From positions 3,399,820 through 3,463,819 of the forward strand of contig CM030937.1 in assembly GCA_018136815.1 (NCBI GenBank): 64,000 nucleotides of DNA. The letters run 5' to 3'. Origin of the DNA: Isochrysis galbana (taxonomy: Eukaryota > Haptophyta > Isochrysidales > Isochrysidaceae). Shown here piece after piece: positions 32,501 through 44,859 of the stretch. Each line of letters opens with the position of its first letter. Within the stretch, counting starts at the first letter, position 1. The notes below the pieces were generated by a model. It saw nothing but the letters and a program-made list of their open reading frames with translations. It did no database searches and had not been told where the DNA came from. The position numbers and the translations under genes were made by a program.

Positions 32501-35500
32501 AGCTCTCGTGATGCCGAACTTCGCTCGAACCCATGGACGGGGCCATCGACGCCCCATGGAAATTGTCCGGTGAAGCCGAAGGCACGCAGGGATCTACTCC
32601 TTCTTCATCGCTACTCCCATCTCCGTTTAGGTAATCGCACCACTTGGCTGGGGTGCCCCCCTCAATCGATCTATCGGTCGTCGAATCGCTTCCTGCCCCC
32701 CCTTCAACTAGTGAGTTGTCGTTAGGGCCACCGCGTAATTCAGCGAGAGCCGCCCACCGCTTCTGACGTTGGCGTGCCTTCACCGCACTTAGCCATCGGA
32801 CAGCATCGGGCTCCAAGCCACACGAGCGCAAGATGGATGTCCACGCTTTGTGGTCGTCCGCGACAACTTCTGGACTCGCAACGCTATTCTCGGGGACCTT
32901 TGGAGTGCCACTCCGAGAAGGCACTTCGCCCATGCTTGATCGCATCTCTCCAGGTCTAGTTTGAAACCCTTCAAACGACAGCGAGGTCGTACCAAGCTTT
33001 TGAAGCTGCCCAGTGAAGAGCTCGGCCTCCGCGGAGCGCAGCTGCCGAAGCACAAGCTGATGCCGACGACGATGGCGATCTAGGCGCATGCTGCGAACAA
33101 GATGCAGGGGACGACCATCTTACAAGTGAGGTCAGGACCGCTATCGAGTTCACTAGTGGAAACGGTCATCCCAAAAGGTCAAGATTAGATGACCAGAGCA
33201 ATAGGCGGAGAGTATGACATATGCGCCCCAGAAGGAAGAGGCTGGTGCTTGAGGACGGCACTTGAGTCATATACACGAAGCCGGGAGGTATATTCAGCGA
33301 TTGAAACGAACCGGCCTCCTCGTCTATACGCACCTGGGTCCTTCCATGAGCTCCCGTTCAACCTCACTGATTTTCTCGTGTGCCCTTCCCGCTTCCTCTT
33401 CGTGGCCGTCGTCTCGATGAAGGCAGAGCAATCGAAATAGGGCATGCAACTTCTCAAGCCGCCACTGGCGAAGCGTCTCCTCAGCGTTGTCTACCTGTTT
33501 CCCAACGCGCCAAGGTGTGGTCAGCTATGCGCTTCCGGTGTGGATAGTACGACGGACCGGGCACTATTCCCTATGTCGAGCGCAGGCAGCAAGCCACTGA
33601 CCCACGCCCCTTTCCAAGAGCACGACTGTCCCTTTTCAATGGCAGCACTCGTGTCCCTGCCCCCCTCGGTGCCAACTCAGGAGGTCCAAATAGCCACCTG
33701 GTCGCCCCCCGAGGAGTCCTCGCAAATACCCCACTCCTCGATCCGCAGTACTCTCTCATAAGTCTCCTTTGCCTCACGTCTCTGCCCACATTCCAAGTGA
33801 ACTGCCGCAAGCAAGCACAGGCGCTCCGCCAGCACCAACTCCTCGCGATGCTGCCTTCTAGCAATCATCTCCGCAGCCCTCTGCAATTGCTCAAATGGGC
33901 CCGTTGAGGTGCCAGTATCGAGCTGAGCCTCAGCTTCAAGAGACATCTACGATTGGAGCACCAACACACTCAGTGTCACTCAATGCAGCGCAGACTCAAC
34001 AAACCATGCTGCGCACATCGCGAGCGCCAGCTGCGTGGTACAACCGAGGCTGGGAGCATGGCAAGGGCTCAGAGATGAATGGCAGCGTCCGCGTTTATCC
34101 GACTTGTGGACATGGTCAACAATAGAAAACATGCACTTGGCCCACACCATCGCCTAGTGCGGGTGGTGGTGGTGGTGATAGACGTTGGCACAGTGGTGTG
34201 ATTGACCAGTTTCGTGCTTACCCAGGCCTTGGAGAGCTGTGCATGCGTCAGTGCGCGCTGCAATTCGAGCCACCCCTCGCTACTCGCGATCGCTGCTGTA
34301 GCTGCAACACTTCCGGTTTGAGTATTAGATATAGTAGCCGAGGTGGCGGTGCCGCTTTGCTTGACGAGGGGCGCTGGCGGGAATGGGGGTACAGAGCTGG
34401 GCGGAAGTGTTGCGAGTTCAGCATCTCGTGCTGCCCACGCTACTTCCGCCGCAGCGGGCGGGGCGAGGAGAAGATGATGGACAGGTGGCCGCATTGCGAG
34501 CTGGTCGGAGACATCCGCCTGTAGCAAGAGGGAGGGGAGTTAGCCGCCATAGATGAGAGGTAGGGATAGCAAAGGCGCCTGGGGCTTCTTTAGCAGCCAC
34601 CGCTGTTGGATCCACCTTGGACGTGCGACGCATGATGGACCTCAGCATGGCGAAAAGCCGCAGTGATGTCGGGCTGTCTTGCTTGGAGAGGGCCGAGGAG
34701 AAGGCCGCTTTGTCAACGGCCTCAACTGGCGACTTGGCGTTCAAGAAACGCAAGAGATCGAACGCGTCGGCGATGCCGCGCTCCGCGCTGAGGGGAGTCC
34801 CAGAAACGCACCTGATGATCATCCGCATTAGTTCGATTTGAGCTGATTCAAACGGCTGAGCAGATGAATGTTGCTCATCAACAAGTAATGGACAACGAAC
34901 CATCGTGCGAGGGCCTCCACCGCGTGTTTTGGATCGGCCAGGTTTAGACGTTGTGCCTCTGCGTGCTGCATGAGCTCGGTCTAAATGCGAGGGCCATTGG
35001 CGCTTACCATCTCTGAGACGCACTGATACTCGATGCCATAGAAGCGAGGAGTGAAGGTTTGGAACTCCGGCTCTGAACCGCCTGCGCTTCGTCAATGACG
35101 AGTCGCCACCTGCGGCATGACATGGACGAACCTTGAGGGATTCACGATTTGGAGAGCGTGAGGGACGTGGCGCTAGACCTTAAGCACCAGCACGTCATCC
35201 TCGTAAAAGGCCTCCGCCCCTCCCTATGCACATCTTTGCGCCATCCCTCGTGCTGCCCACCGAGTGAGCCGTCTACCTCAGGTTTCCTAAGCGCACCATC
35301 GCACAAGTAGAAGTGGCGATCTCGGCTTCTCGTACTTGCAAGCGTTGCGCAGCACCGGGCCCATGTGCATGCCCTCCGTGTTCCTCCCACCTCTGAAATC
35401 CTCCTGCTTCTCGCCAGAGCGAGCCCCACCAAAGCACCCAGCAATTCCGTGGTAGTAAACCTCGTCTTGCAAAACGCTGAACGTGGTGAGCACAATCCAA

Positions 35501-36882
35501 GCGCGGTCCATTGCGCTGAGCACGTGGCCCAACAATGACTCTGTTGAGGGCTGCTTTACTTTATCGTCTCCATCGGAAACAGACGATCGAGTCCCCCATT
35601 CATCCCAAGACCGGCAAGCACCACTGCTGCAATAGCCCCCCGCTCTGTGGTGCGCTGCGTAGGAGAGCGCCCGCAACGCCTTCATGCCGGGGTACACAAG
35701 AGTCCGGGCGGCAAGGGTTGGTGCATGGCGCGAGACTTCCGAAAGCCACTGCGCAAGGATGTGCTGAGGAGTGACGATGAGCGTTGCGCCAACTGGAAAG
35801 AGGCCGGTATACACCCGAGAGGAGTCACCATTCGCGAGCGTGTCCGGTGCGTTGCCGCCTGCGACCGGGTCCGAAATGCAGTGCCAGTCCTCACGCGGCC
35901 GCTTGACCCGCAAACGGAAGCTGCGCGGCCTGCCCGCATCATGAGACTCGAGCGTAGGACGCGGGGCCGTCTTAGCTCCTCGCTTTTGGTCCGCGTTCAC
36001 CGTAGAAGTCATGGCTGCTCCAGCAGGTGTACCGGACGGCCGAGACGAAGCGGCGTCGCAAGGCGGACTTCTGTCGACGGAATCACCCCGTGCAGACTTC
36101 ATGTTAACCACCTCGTCCAACTGAAACGTGACTCGCCGCTTCGCGAGTCTCTCGGAGGGAGCCAGCGAGCCAGGGGAGGCTTCCCCTCCAGCAGCCGTGG
36201 TCAACAGTCCTGGTACTGAATGGCTGGAAGGTGCGCGGTGTAGGGGCAGGCATGGGAGCAAACACATGAGGCAAAGCGTGCTGGGCATTACGGAGCCCAC
36301 TTCAATATAGATGGCTTCATGAGGAAGCGGCTGGCGGCCGCACTCGCTGCACCGCTCCGCATGTCCCATCTCAGTAGAGTTGTTCCTACGTTGAAAAGCG
36401 AGGTGCATTTCTTTGGGCCGCATGGCTCCGCGCCGCTGCTGGTACGGCCTCGTCGCCTCGGAGAGAGGCGGGAGCAGATAGTACGGCAATGGCGGCGGTG
36501 GCCGCGCTCCGCCGCTTGCGCCTCGACTGGCGCCGGTGTGCGGCGGGTTGGATAGGATGAGACAGAGCACTTCGATGGTCTTGCCCAACCCCATCTCTTC
36601 AGCCAGCACGCCGCCCGAGATCCCAAACTCGTCCGGCGCCTCCGCCTCCCGGCCGAGCGCCCATCGGACGCTCTCCTTCTGAAAGGGGAGCAGGCTGCAG
36701 TCGAGGCCGTCCTCGCTGAGCGGGTGGGCGGAAGTGGCTTGCCGGCATGGCGAGATCTGCTTGTAGAAACCGGCCACGTCGCACGGCGCCGCGGGCGGGC
36801 TGCGCGCGCCGCCCGGGCCCTCGGTGGAGGGCTCGTCCATCCCAGCCGTCCGCGGCGAGACCCCTGGGGAATCCTTCGACAC
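29534..36882 (-). CDS. SHPRH: SHPRH-like SNF2-family helicase/translocase (multi-exon)
   Basis: Predicted nuclear DNA translocase of the RAD5/SHPRH branch (post-replication repair, PCNA ubiquitination in known members). Exon 1 (36882 to about 35290): FQKESVRWAL, GGVLAEEMGLGKTIEVLCLIL (Walker A), a small Cys cluster (CSECG...CLMC), LIVTPQHILAQWLSEV, WIVLTTFSVLQDEV. Exon 35109-35008: WRLVIDEAQAVQS (DEAQ) ending ...SQRW, which joins CVSGTPL at 34811. Then DAFDLLRFLNAKSP and MRRTSK. Regions near 34.5, 33.95-33.7, 33.45-33.3, 33.1-31.7 and 31.8-30.7 kb carry the helical middle part. The C-terminal helicase lobe is split over 30350-30160 (VPIHGALGSRVDIAVRLLL), about 30070 (QAVVFSRFDATLNLLSRA) and 29824-29534 (SAGLTLTAARHVIILEP, QMIGRVHRIGQ). 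Exact introns beyond those given are unresolved. A clean RING finger, expected before the C-lobe, is not visible. Confidence 0.8.
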
Positions 36883-37798
36883 CGAGGGGAGGGTGGAGAC
36901 TAGTAGTTATAAAGCGTGGCTGAGCGAGGTATGATTGTGGAGTACTTTTTATAATGGTTTCCTTTACGTGTGTGTGAGTGTGGCCCTGGCTTCCCTCCGC
37001 CGCGTGGCCGCTGCCCCCCCTTCCGAAATCTCGATCTCGGGGATGGGAGACGCGCGGGGCGGCAGGTTCTTCAGTTCTGTCGCGGGGGAGGGGGCAGCAA
37101 TGATTCGAAGGTTCTCTCGGCTTTCCCTCGAGGCTGATGGCAAACACGGGCGCTTGACCTGTATGCGGTCGCAGCGGCACCTCGCTGCGGCTCGCGCGGG
37201 GGGGCGGGGGAGGAGAGAGCCCCCCAGCGCGAAGCCGCGAGAAGGCGGGCGCGGGGCGGGCGCCGGGGGCGCGCGGGGGGCGGCGGCTCTGTCGCCGGTC
37301 ACAGACGGATCTCCAAGCCTCCCCCCCCCCCCTCCCAACCACAGGGGGGAGAGAAAGGGGGGGGCGATACTGTAAGGGGAAGAAGCATCGGTGGGAGGGC
37401 GGGGGTGGGGGTGGGGGTTGATTGAGGTTCGCGAGTGGGTAGTTAGTCTATGATGGAGAGGAGGAGAGAGGACACCCGCGCGCTCGTGGTGGGACAGCCC
37501 CTGCCGAGGGAGAGGCGAGGATCCAGCTGCCGAGGCAGGCTTTTTACTAGGAAAATGGGTGGGAGCTGAGTTTGTAGGAGAGAGGGCGGGGGGGGGGGAG
37601 AGAGGGTTTGGGGGGAAGAGAGAGATCTTGTGGGAGGTTGGGGGGGGGGAGGGAGAGCGAGGGGATGGGGAGGGGGGGGAGCGTGCGGGGGGGGGAAAGG
37701 GGAGGGGAAGCAGGCGAGGGGAGGAGAGGAGGAGGAGGAGGGGGGGGGGAGAAGGGAGGAGGCAGATCGCAGGCTGTCGTGCCCGCCGCGAGACTGCG
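36883..37798. promoter_or_regulatory. Divergent promoter region between helicase and histidine kinase genes
   Basis: About 0.9 kb between two head-to-head starts. 37000-37380 has G- and C-rich runs, and 37560-37770 is almost pure G/A on the kinase coding strand. No gene is seen inside. It may serve both genes. Confidence 0.5.
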
Positions 37799-40700
37799 AT
37801 GGCGGACCCGGGCTACATGGCTCGCCTCTTTGCCTACTCGCACGACCGCCTGCACCCCGCGCCGCCCCACTCTCGCGCGCACAGACTGCGGTACACGCAC
37901 AACGTCGTCTTTGAGATGCTCGTCGCGATGCTCATGGCGGCCATCGGTGCAATGTGCTGCTGGGCATTTGCGAGGGACATTTACTGGATCATCTACATGA
38001 TCATTGGCGGCCTCTTTGTCGTTGCCATGCTCTCGTGGCAGCCATCCACCCCGCTCGAGCGATGCTCATGGTCAGGGTGGCTCATGTGCCACGCGCCCAT
38101 CATAGCTCTCACCATGCTCCTCGTGTGGCACCTGTGCTTCATCAAGCCGGTATCCGAACCGAGCGGTTTCACGATGGAGCCCGTCGTGCACGCACTCACC
38201 CTCTTCATCGTCCAGCTGCTCATGTCCAAGAAGGAGCTGCCACTCGTCACCAAGATGGCCGTGCTCATCGGCACGAGTTACATGCACATGGCCCAGCCCG
38301 TCTACGTCATAGGCCTGTGGAACGAGACGGTGCTCGTGCTGAGCGCAAACATCATCGGTATGCTTTGCGGCTACGCCATCAATTCGGACCAGCAGCTCCT
38401 GATCGCCACCCTCGAGATTGCCGAGATGAGCCGGCGCGCCGACTCGCGCCTCAACCACGTCATCAAGGGCCAGTGCGGCGGAGCCAATGGGCTGCTCAGT
38501 GGCCTCCTCACGCAACTTGAGATGGAGGCCGGTCCTGGACCGTCGGAGGAGACGCGCGCGCTGCTGCAGCAGATTCACGCGATGCTTGACGATGCCGCTG
38601 AGTGGTGCCATCAGCGCGAAGTCTTTGTGCAGCTCGAGGCGCGCACCTACCAGATGGAGCTGCAACGGATCGACTTGTGCGCTGAGCTCACGGCACAAAT
38701 TGGTGCCTCAGGCACAGTCCGCTCGGTGGGCGAGGTGATGGTCGATGCGACGCTGGTTAGGCTGCTAGTACATGAGGCCCTTTCTAATGCCTTCAAGTAT
38801 CGCCGCCCCGACACGCCGATCGAAGTCCGCGCAGAGATGCTCGACGGTGAAGACGCCCCCGCCCTTCCCCCCTACCCTCCCATGGCTTCACTTAATACAG
38901 TGCTGGCTTCAGCCCCTCCTTACACCCTCATACACTACATCGCCTTCCTCCCGCAGGCCTGCCCTCTGAGCTGCACCTCACCATCTCCAACTGCAACCGC
39001 CAAAACGTCCCTTTCCTCTCCCCCGACCAATGCCGCACGGCATTCGAAAGGGCCAAGAAGAGCATTGGGCACAGACCTGTTGCAACTGCCGTGCGCAGGT
39101 GAGGCGCTGCACTTGCGAGTCCACAAGAGGAGTGGGGCTGGGGTGTGGATGGGCCTCCTGCGCCACAGTAGCCTCGATTGCGCACGGGCCCATCGTCTCG
39201 TAGCGGCGTAGCTCCCCTTCCCTCCCCCCACCCCCCCGCGCTTTTTATTTCCCTCGCACACACGCTCAAGCGCACGCACATGCACAACGTTCTCACGAGA
39301 AGCTTGCTCACTTTGGCCTATCCTATTGTGCCTAGTGACGGCCTGGGCCTTGACTCGGTCAAGCTCGCGGTGGAAGCGGTTGGTGGCCGCGCATGGCTAA
39401 CGGCAAACAAGCACTTCACAGAGATCCATCTCACTCTTCCGGCGAGGACTGTGACTGCGGCAGACCGGGCCACTCCTATTGCGACTCCTGGTATATCGAG
39501 GGGGAACGAGCGCAACGCTCCCACTCTTCGAAGCTTCCTGCGGACCCGGCTTCCCGTCAGCCTGCCGGCCACGACAACGTTTGTCATGAGGCACCCAACT
39601 GCTTCCAGAACGGCGCGTGGCGATTCGGGAGCCCAAGAACCGATTTTTTCATGCGCGGCCGCCAATACCGCGCATCATTCACCACCCACCTCGCCCACAT
39701 CTAGCACCGGGTTTGCAGCCTCGGGCAGGCCACGCTCTCGCTCTAAGTCCAAAAAGCTCTCAGCCTCCGACCTCTTGTTTACAACCACCAACTCTCCCAC
39801 CATCGCCCATGCTGCCTCCATAGTCGTCGCCAACTCAGACGTCATGTCCGTGCGCTCGGACCACAGCCCATATCTATCATCCCTCTCAGAACCCAGTTCA
39901 TCAGCTCCGCCAGACTCTGCTTGGCGCTTGAGCGGGGACGCGGATGCAGGCTTGACAGATGAGATTCGCGGGGTTGATCCTTACCAAGCAGAGCGCCGCA
40001 GCCCTCCAGAAAGTTCTCTGGCCTGGACGAGCACTCGTGCAGCACCTCCACGCTGCGTTGATGGGCTCGACAAGTCGCCCGGCCCTGCGCCTCAATCGAG
40101 GTCATCGCCTGGCTCGCCCTTGCGACCTGAATCTCTCACCGCCATCGTGCCGGAGACGGTTTCAGCCCGGTCAACCTCCTCCTCCATCGCATTTCACACC
40201 ACCCTGGTCCCTCCCCCAAACCTCGCTGCTGCCTCGGCTGCCGCCTCGATCACCGATGCACCAGCTGCCACTGCCGACCCGCCACCCGATCTGACACCTC
40301 AACAAGCTGCACTTATCCCTGCTACGTCTGTGACGCCACCGTCCCCACCATCCGAAGCTGGCGCACCGGACCCTGTGTTGTCCCCGCCACGCTCCACTCC
40401 ATCCGTGCCTGCTGCGCTGCTGGCGCCGGCCGCCACGGAACCGCCGTCTTCCCCACTCTCTGAATCCGCATCGTTGGCTTCAGCCACGGTGGTCGCGCCC
40501 CCATCGCCCCCCTCGAAAACCGCTGCCGCCGCCCCCACTTTGACTGCACCGCAAGCTGAGGCCGCCTTGGCAGCTGCGGCAGACTCAGGCAACGCGCCCA
40601 AGACGCCTTCACCCCCCCCTCCTGTGTGTATCGGGATCGACGACTCTGCCATGCTCCGCAAGATGCAGGTCCGGCCCCGCCCTTTCCACAGCGGAGCACC

Positions 40701-41520
40701 ACGTATGTGATGGATCCCTCCTCGCACCCACAAGTCGGCGCTCTTTGGAGCGAGAGCTCACACGTGTGAATGGGGCGCGGGGCAGATTCGTACCACTCCT
40801 CACGGCAAACCGCCTCCCTACCCATGCCTTAGGTGATGCTCTTTCGCCTGTTCATGCGCAGCGACATGAGCCGCTCCGGGTCCATCGGAGCCTCAGACGA
40901 GGAGTGCGATGAGTACGTTGAAGTTGTAATGGGGAAGAAGACCATGTAAGCCCTTCAGCCACCTCGCCATGGTGCAACCACTGCACACAGCGCATCTCCA
41001 GGACTTCCCCTTGCCTTATCGGCGTGCCATGATTCGCCCGATTGTGGCGCACCCCTTCATCATCGCCCCCCATGCCTTGCAGCTCTCTCGCCCCAGCTTC
41101 TCTCCCGCCTGCCGACATTGCTGTCCTCGATGAGAACATAGAGCTCGACGGTGAGGCAGGCGTCATTTTTGGCTCCGACCTTGTCAAAGAGCTCAGACAA
41201 AAAGGCTTCAAGGGAGTGACGTGCATCCTCACGGGAGCGCACAGGGACAAGGTCCGCACGCGTCCGGGGCTGATCAACTCAGGCCGATCGTCCCCTCTCC
41301 CCGCCCCGCTTTCACTTGACCGCTTTATCGTTATTGATGCCCCCATCTCGCTGAGCCCTTCGCTCGCCCCTGCCGTTCCTCGTCTCCCCAGGTAGCCGAG
41401 CTGTCCGCTGCTCCTGGGGTCGACCTGGCATTCGAGAAGAACCAGGACATCAAGCAGATAGCGAATGCGCTCCTTGAGGCGCACGCGAAACGCTGGGCGG
41501 AATTGAACGCCGCCGCATAA
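37799..41520 (+). CDS. Hybrid sensor histidine kinase with receiver domain
   Basis: Six exons joined in phase (37799-38846, 38957-39098, 39336-40668, 40833-40945, 41083-41251, 41392-41520) give 977 aa. The N-terminus has about six membrane helices (VVFEMLVAMLMAAIGAMCCW, IYWIIYMIIGGLFVVAML and others to about residue 200). The phosphoacceptor helix is SRLNHVIKGQCGG (His220). The ATPase lobe has an N-box VHEALSNAFKYRR and a G-box DGLGLDSVKLAVEAVGG. About 400 disordered Ser/Pro/Ala residues follow. The receiver has IDDSAMLRKM (acidic pair), IAVLDEN (acceptor Asp895) and ILTGAHRDK (Thr and Lys switch). Predicted to relay phosphate from His to Asp in cis. The H-box lacks the usual H-E/D pair. The ligand is unknown. 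The first ATG follows a purine tract, and frames upstream are Gly/Arg low complexity. Confidence 0.9.
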
Positions 41521-41584
41521 CACGTTGCAGCTGGCTTAGTCCGCCTCCTCACGAAGATTTTATCCATTAAATATTCACGCTTGA

Positions 41585-41923
41585 GTGCGACGGCGACGAT
41601 ACCTATCTGGGTACCCGGAGGACGGGAATTTCGAGGATGTATCGCTCACAACGAGTGACACGACGCCCTCCCGTTCCGGACGGCTGCGGCGCAGCCTAGC
41701 CGTGGACCATCGAAAACTCGTCCCCCGACCCCAACGCATGGAGGTCATCGTCCAGCGTCATCGCCCATCACTGAGCGAACACGTCGTACGATTGGTCAAC
41801 AAGGCGTTGCCTACACAAGGCGTCACCTACAACGAAGAAGTGCCTCATGAGGTACTCTCTCAGGGCCCACTCGGGTACATGGTCCGAGTTGTGGGGGCGT
41901 TGCAGTTCAAGCTCAATCACTAA
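41585..41923 (+). CDS. Hypothetical 112-codon frame
   Basis: Open frame MRRRRYLSGYPEDGNFEDVS... ending MVRVVGALQFKLNH. It has mixed composition and is not obviously low complexity, but I do not recognise it. It lies just after the kinase stop and before a decayed LINE, so it may be a repeat remnant or an exon of an undetected gene. There is no splice context to support it. Confidence 0.25.
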   Translation: MRRRRYLSGYPEDGNFEDVSLTTSDTTPSRSGRLRRSLAVDHRKLVPRPQRMEVIVQRHRPSLSEHVVRLVNKALPTQGVTYNEEVPHEVLSQGPLGYMVRVVGALQFKLNH

Positions 41924-42149
41924 GTCCCAGTTGCAGTTGTCGTCGTGCTAGCTACTATAGTGAGCCTGAACCCGTGTAGGCTAGAATGAGTAAACAATGT
42001 TACTACCTCCGTCTCAAAACTGAGACGTGAGGGGAGAGAAGACTAAGGTTGGCTTGCTAAGGGCTTGGCCAAATCAAAAACAGGTTAGTGAGGGAGCAAG
42101 AGGGTACATAGGGGCTCAATGCCCATGACATTACATAGATTTTGCTTGC

Positions 42150-43262
42150 TCATCACCTAGGCACTCCCATCACAAGAGGTGTTTTCACGCTTTCTGTCAC
42201 GCGCGTGCGGCAGAACATATTCATACTCATTGGAGCCACAGGACCGTGGGAGATCCTCGTGACTGCAGACTGCGCGAATCAATTTCGCGCAGCCTTCAAA
42301 TACGTCAAAAGCTTCCAAATGATCGGGGTCACTACCCCGATCAACATTAAGTATCAAACCCTCAACGACAAAGTGAGCGACCTCCCTCAAGCTTCATCCA
42401 AGGTGATGGCAGCGGCCTTTAAAAAGACGTCTCGGCGCACCTAGTAGTCCGTAACTACAAGTTCGAAATGAAGGAAATAATCACGCTCTCCTCCCTAGCG
42501 AAGGCCGTCGAAAAACAAGGTTTCTACTTCCTGCAAGGCAACCAAGAGCGCACGAAGGTCGTCACCAATGAGGGCATTATCATCACGCAAGGCAAAAAGG
42601 AAGTCTACCACCTCTATGTGGCACCCAAAGACGGCTCATTCGCTCATTCGCGAGCTTCGATTTCCCGCGCAAGATTCTGCCTCAACGTAAACAGCAACCC
42701 ATACCCCCTCGACTATGCCATCCGCGACTCAACCTCCACGCGGGGCCGAAAGGCTGTAAGGGCTACTTCAAGGCATACGCTCAAGTTTTCCAGCCGCCGC
42801 TACGCATTTGCTCGTGCGAAGAAGAACGGGAGGCCCGCCTCCTACGCGTTCAACAACGCCGAAGAAGACCCTCCACGACACCATCAACCCGGACGCGCTC
42901 GGAGCGTGTACCCGCTTCGCTCTGGGCAAGTGCCCAATGAACATCAAAGGGAAGCGGTGGAACCGCTCCCACAACTACGAAAAGGCATGGGCGGACGGAG
43001 CCTGTCTTTTGTACCCTGCGCCTTCCCGCGCACCGACACCCTACCATTGGCCAAACGCCCCAAGGGCGGCGTCTGCGTCTTACTTAGGCCCCGGAAGCCT
43101 CTACCTCCATAAGTACGCTGCTGACCCAACCCAAATCCCCCGAGCAAACGAAGCTATCCGGTACTCATACACCTTCGACGCCTCCCTCGGATATCCAGGT
43201 GAAGGACCGGTCACCATCGTCTCCTTCAACATAAACGGCACCAAAAACGGAGCCGCCTGCCC
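42150..43262 (+). mobile_element. Decayed LINE ORF1, frameshifted and truncated
   Basis: The match to the 13.8-11.2 kb ORF is collinear but in several frames. GPWEILVTADCANQF... (42241 on) continues as KAVEKQGFYFLQGNQERTK (from 42468), later as the zinc-finger region (TRFALGKCPMNIKGKRWNRSH, about 42900) and FDASLGYPGEGPVTIVSFNINGTKNG at 43175-43250. There it stops inside the first endonuclease motif and switches to another repeat. It is a pseudo-element. Confidence 0.8.
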
Positions 43263-43625
43263 TCGAGCTGACTCCCCCTCTGTCCCTGGTCGCCAGGCAT
43301 ACAGGAGACTCTAGGCGGCTCCCATGGCCAGCGAGGCGAACGTGGGAGAGGCAGGGGGGGCCAGGGGCTGAGCCCCAGCCTCCACTGCCCCCTGAGCTGC
43401 CCTTGCTGGCCCCTTGGGTGCCCCCAAAGGACCCCTGAGAGCAGGCCAGGGCGCGCCGCATGGCGACGCGCCGCAGGGACGACGAAGGGAGAGGGTGGAG
43501 AGAGGGAGAGGGGGAGTTTTGCACCCCCCCCGATGGAATGCAGTGAGAAATGGGCCCCGTTTGCGTTAGCAAACGGGTGAGGGGCGGCTGGCGACAAGAG
43601 GGAGACGAGAAGGGAGTGGCTCAAT
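43263..43625 (+). mobile_element. Short LINE-derivative fragment joined to the decayed LINE
   Basis: Shares 'gagaggcaggggggg.caggg.ctgagccccagcctcc.ctgccccctgagct' with 10.6, 14.8, 51.1 and 52.7 kb. The junction at about 43262 is abrupt, inside the endonuclease start. Confidence 0.6.
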
Positions 43626-43804
43626 GGCGAGGAGAGTAACCTAGGTGGCGCAGGCTACTCGAGTCGCAGTCATTTATTTCTCGAGGACCGCTCACGGCGC
43701 GAGCTGGTAAGGGCCGTTCTTCTTGTATCAGAGAGTTCCCCCCCCCCCCCCCCGGTGCTTTTTCCCGGAGAGTCGCCCAACGTAGGTCGGTCCGCCTCAA
43801 TGGG

Positions 43805-44015
43805 TTTTCCCTCATTTCAACGTGTGGGGGGTTACAATGGCGAATGGGAGCCGGGGGCCTGCGAGGGGGGAGATGTGGAGGGGTGCATAGGTGTATGTAT
43901 CTGTGGCAGCAACATGCGTCGAGGCGTACGGGCAGGTGCGCTAAGGGTTGTCGTGTTAGTACCAGGGCTAGTGAGAGTAGTGGTACTAATGCTCAGTTAT
44001 ATTATTATTGGATCA
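43805..44015. repeat. Dispersed repeat (inverse of 25.47-25.69 kb)
   Basis: Nearly collinear with the reverse complement of 25465-25695, with small indels. A run of about 17 C at 43738-43754 lies just upstream. Confidence 0.75.
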
Positions 44016-44859
44016 ATGAGCTGGCCCTTGTGGGCCAGGGAGCGAGATACAGGCAAGCGCCTACCGCCGATCGGACCCCTTCCGTCTCTTCGCATATCGA
44101 GCCAGTGGTCACGCTCGATCCGTCAGTGTTGTGCTAGAAATTGACCCGATCACCGATCATCTCACCGCTTGCTGAAGGCTCTAATGCACAGTGCGTGTGA
44201 AAGTAAAACCACTTAGAATAATGCTTATATATGACATTCTGCATTGCCTTGCGATTCAAAATCTCGTAGTACTCGCGCATCGCCTCCAACCTCGTCTAAC
44301 GTGGAACGTGGCGCAGTCCTAAATAATAAATAATAACGCCAACGGGGTTGGGGTTGAAATGCTGGGCGGACGCCTTAGAAATCCTAAACCCAAACACTTC
44401 CAGTCCGATGGATTGTATTGGGGACAGTCCTCACTCATCGATCACCAACAAAACGCACGACCAGATAGCAGCGTCGACGTGGATTGCGCAAAAGCAAGCG
44501 CATTTGCGGGCACAGCTGATACTTGCCAGTGACATGGCTGGCGGATGGACACTGGTTGGCTCAGCCCCATAGAGCACGTGGGGACAGCATTATATAATCA
44601 AAATCGTGTTCTCCGCCCCGCCTCGCGCGCGCGGGCTCTCCTCCTCCTGCCCTCCTCCTGCCCTGCGGCCTTGGTGTTCCATCGGCTTCCGCCAACGAGC
44701 GGAGCGTCGCCCACCGTCACCGCCACCGCGAGGATGCCGCATTGGCGCGTGTGATGACAGGCGGCGGTCGGCGAGTCATCGACTACATTGCCCACTTTTG
44801 ATGGAATGCGGACTGCACTGTATAGGAAGATAGATTCCGCCGGTTCGGCGAGTCATCGA
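44016..44859. other. Intergenic, no supported gene
   Basis: I see no recognisable coding region. 'cggcgagtcatcgactaca' occurs at 44768 and 44845 as a short direct repeat. 44610-44660 is C-rich. Confidence 0.35.

Noticed and set aside
36599..37342. Long minus-strand frame extending the helicase N-terminus upstream
   Set aside because: It is out of frame with the helicase exon and rich in Arg/Pro/Gly from G/C-runs; the ATG at 36882 in the helicase frame is preferred.
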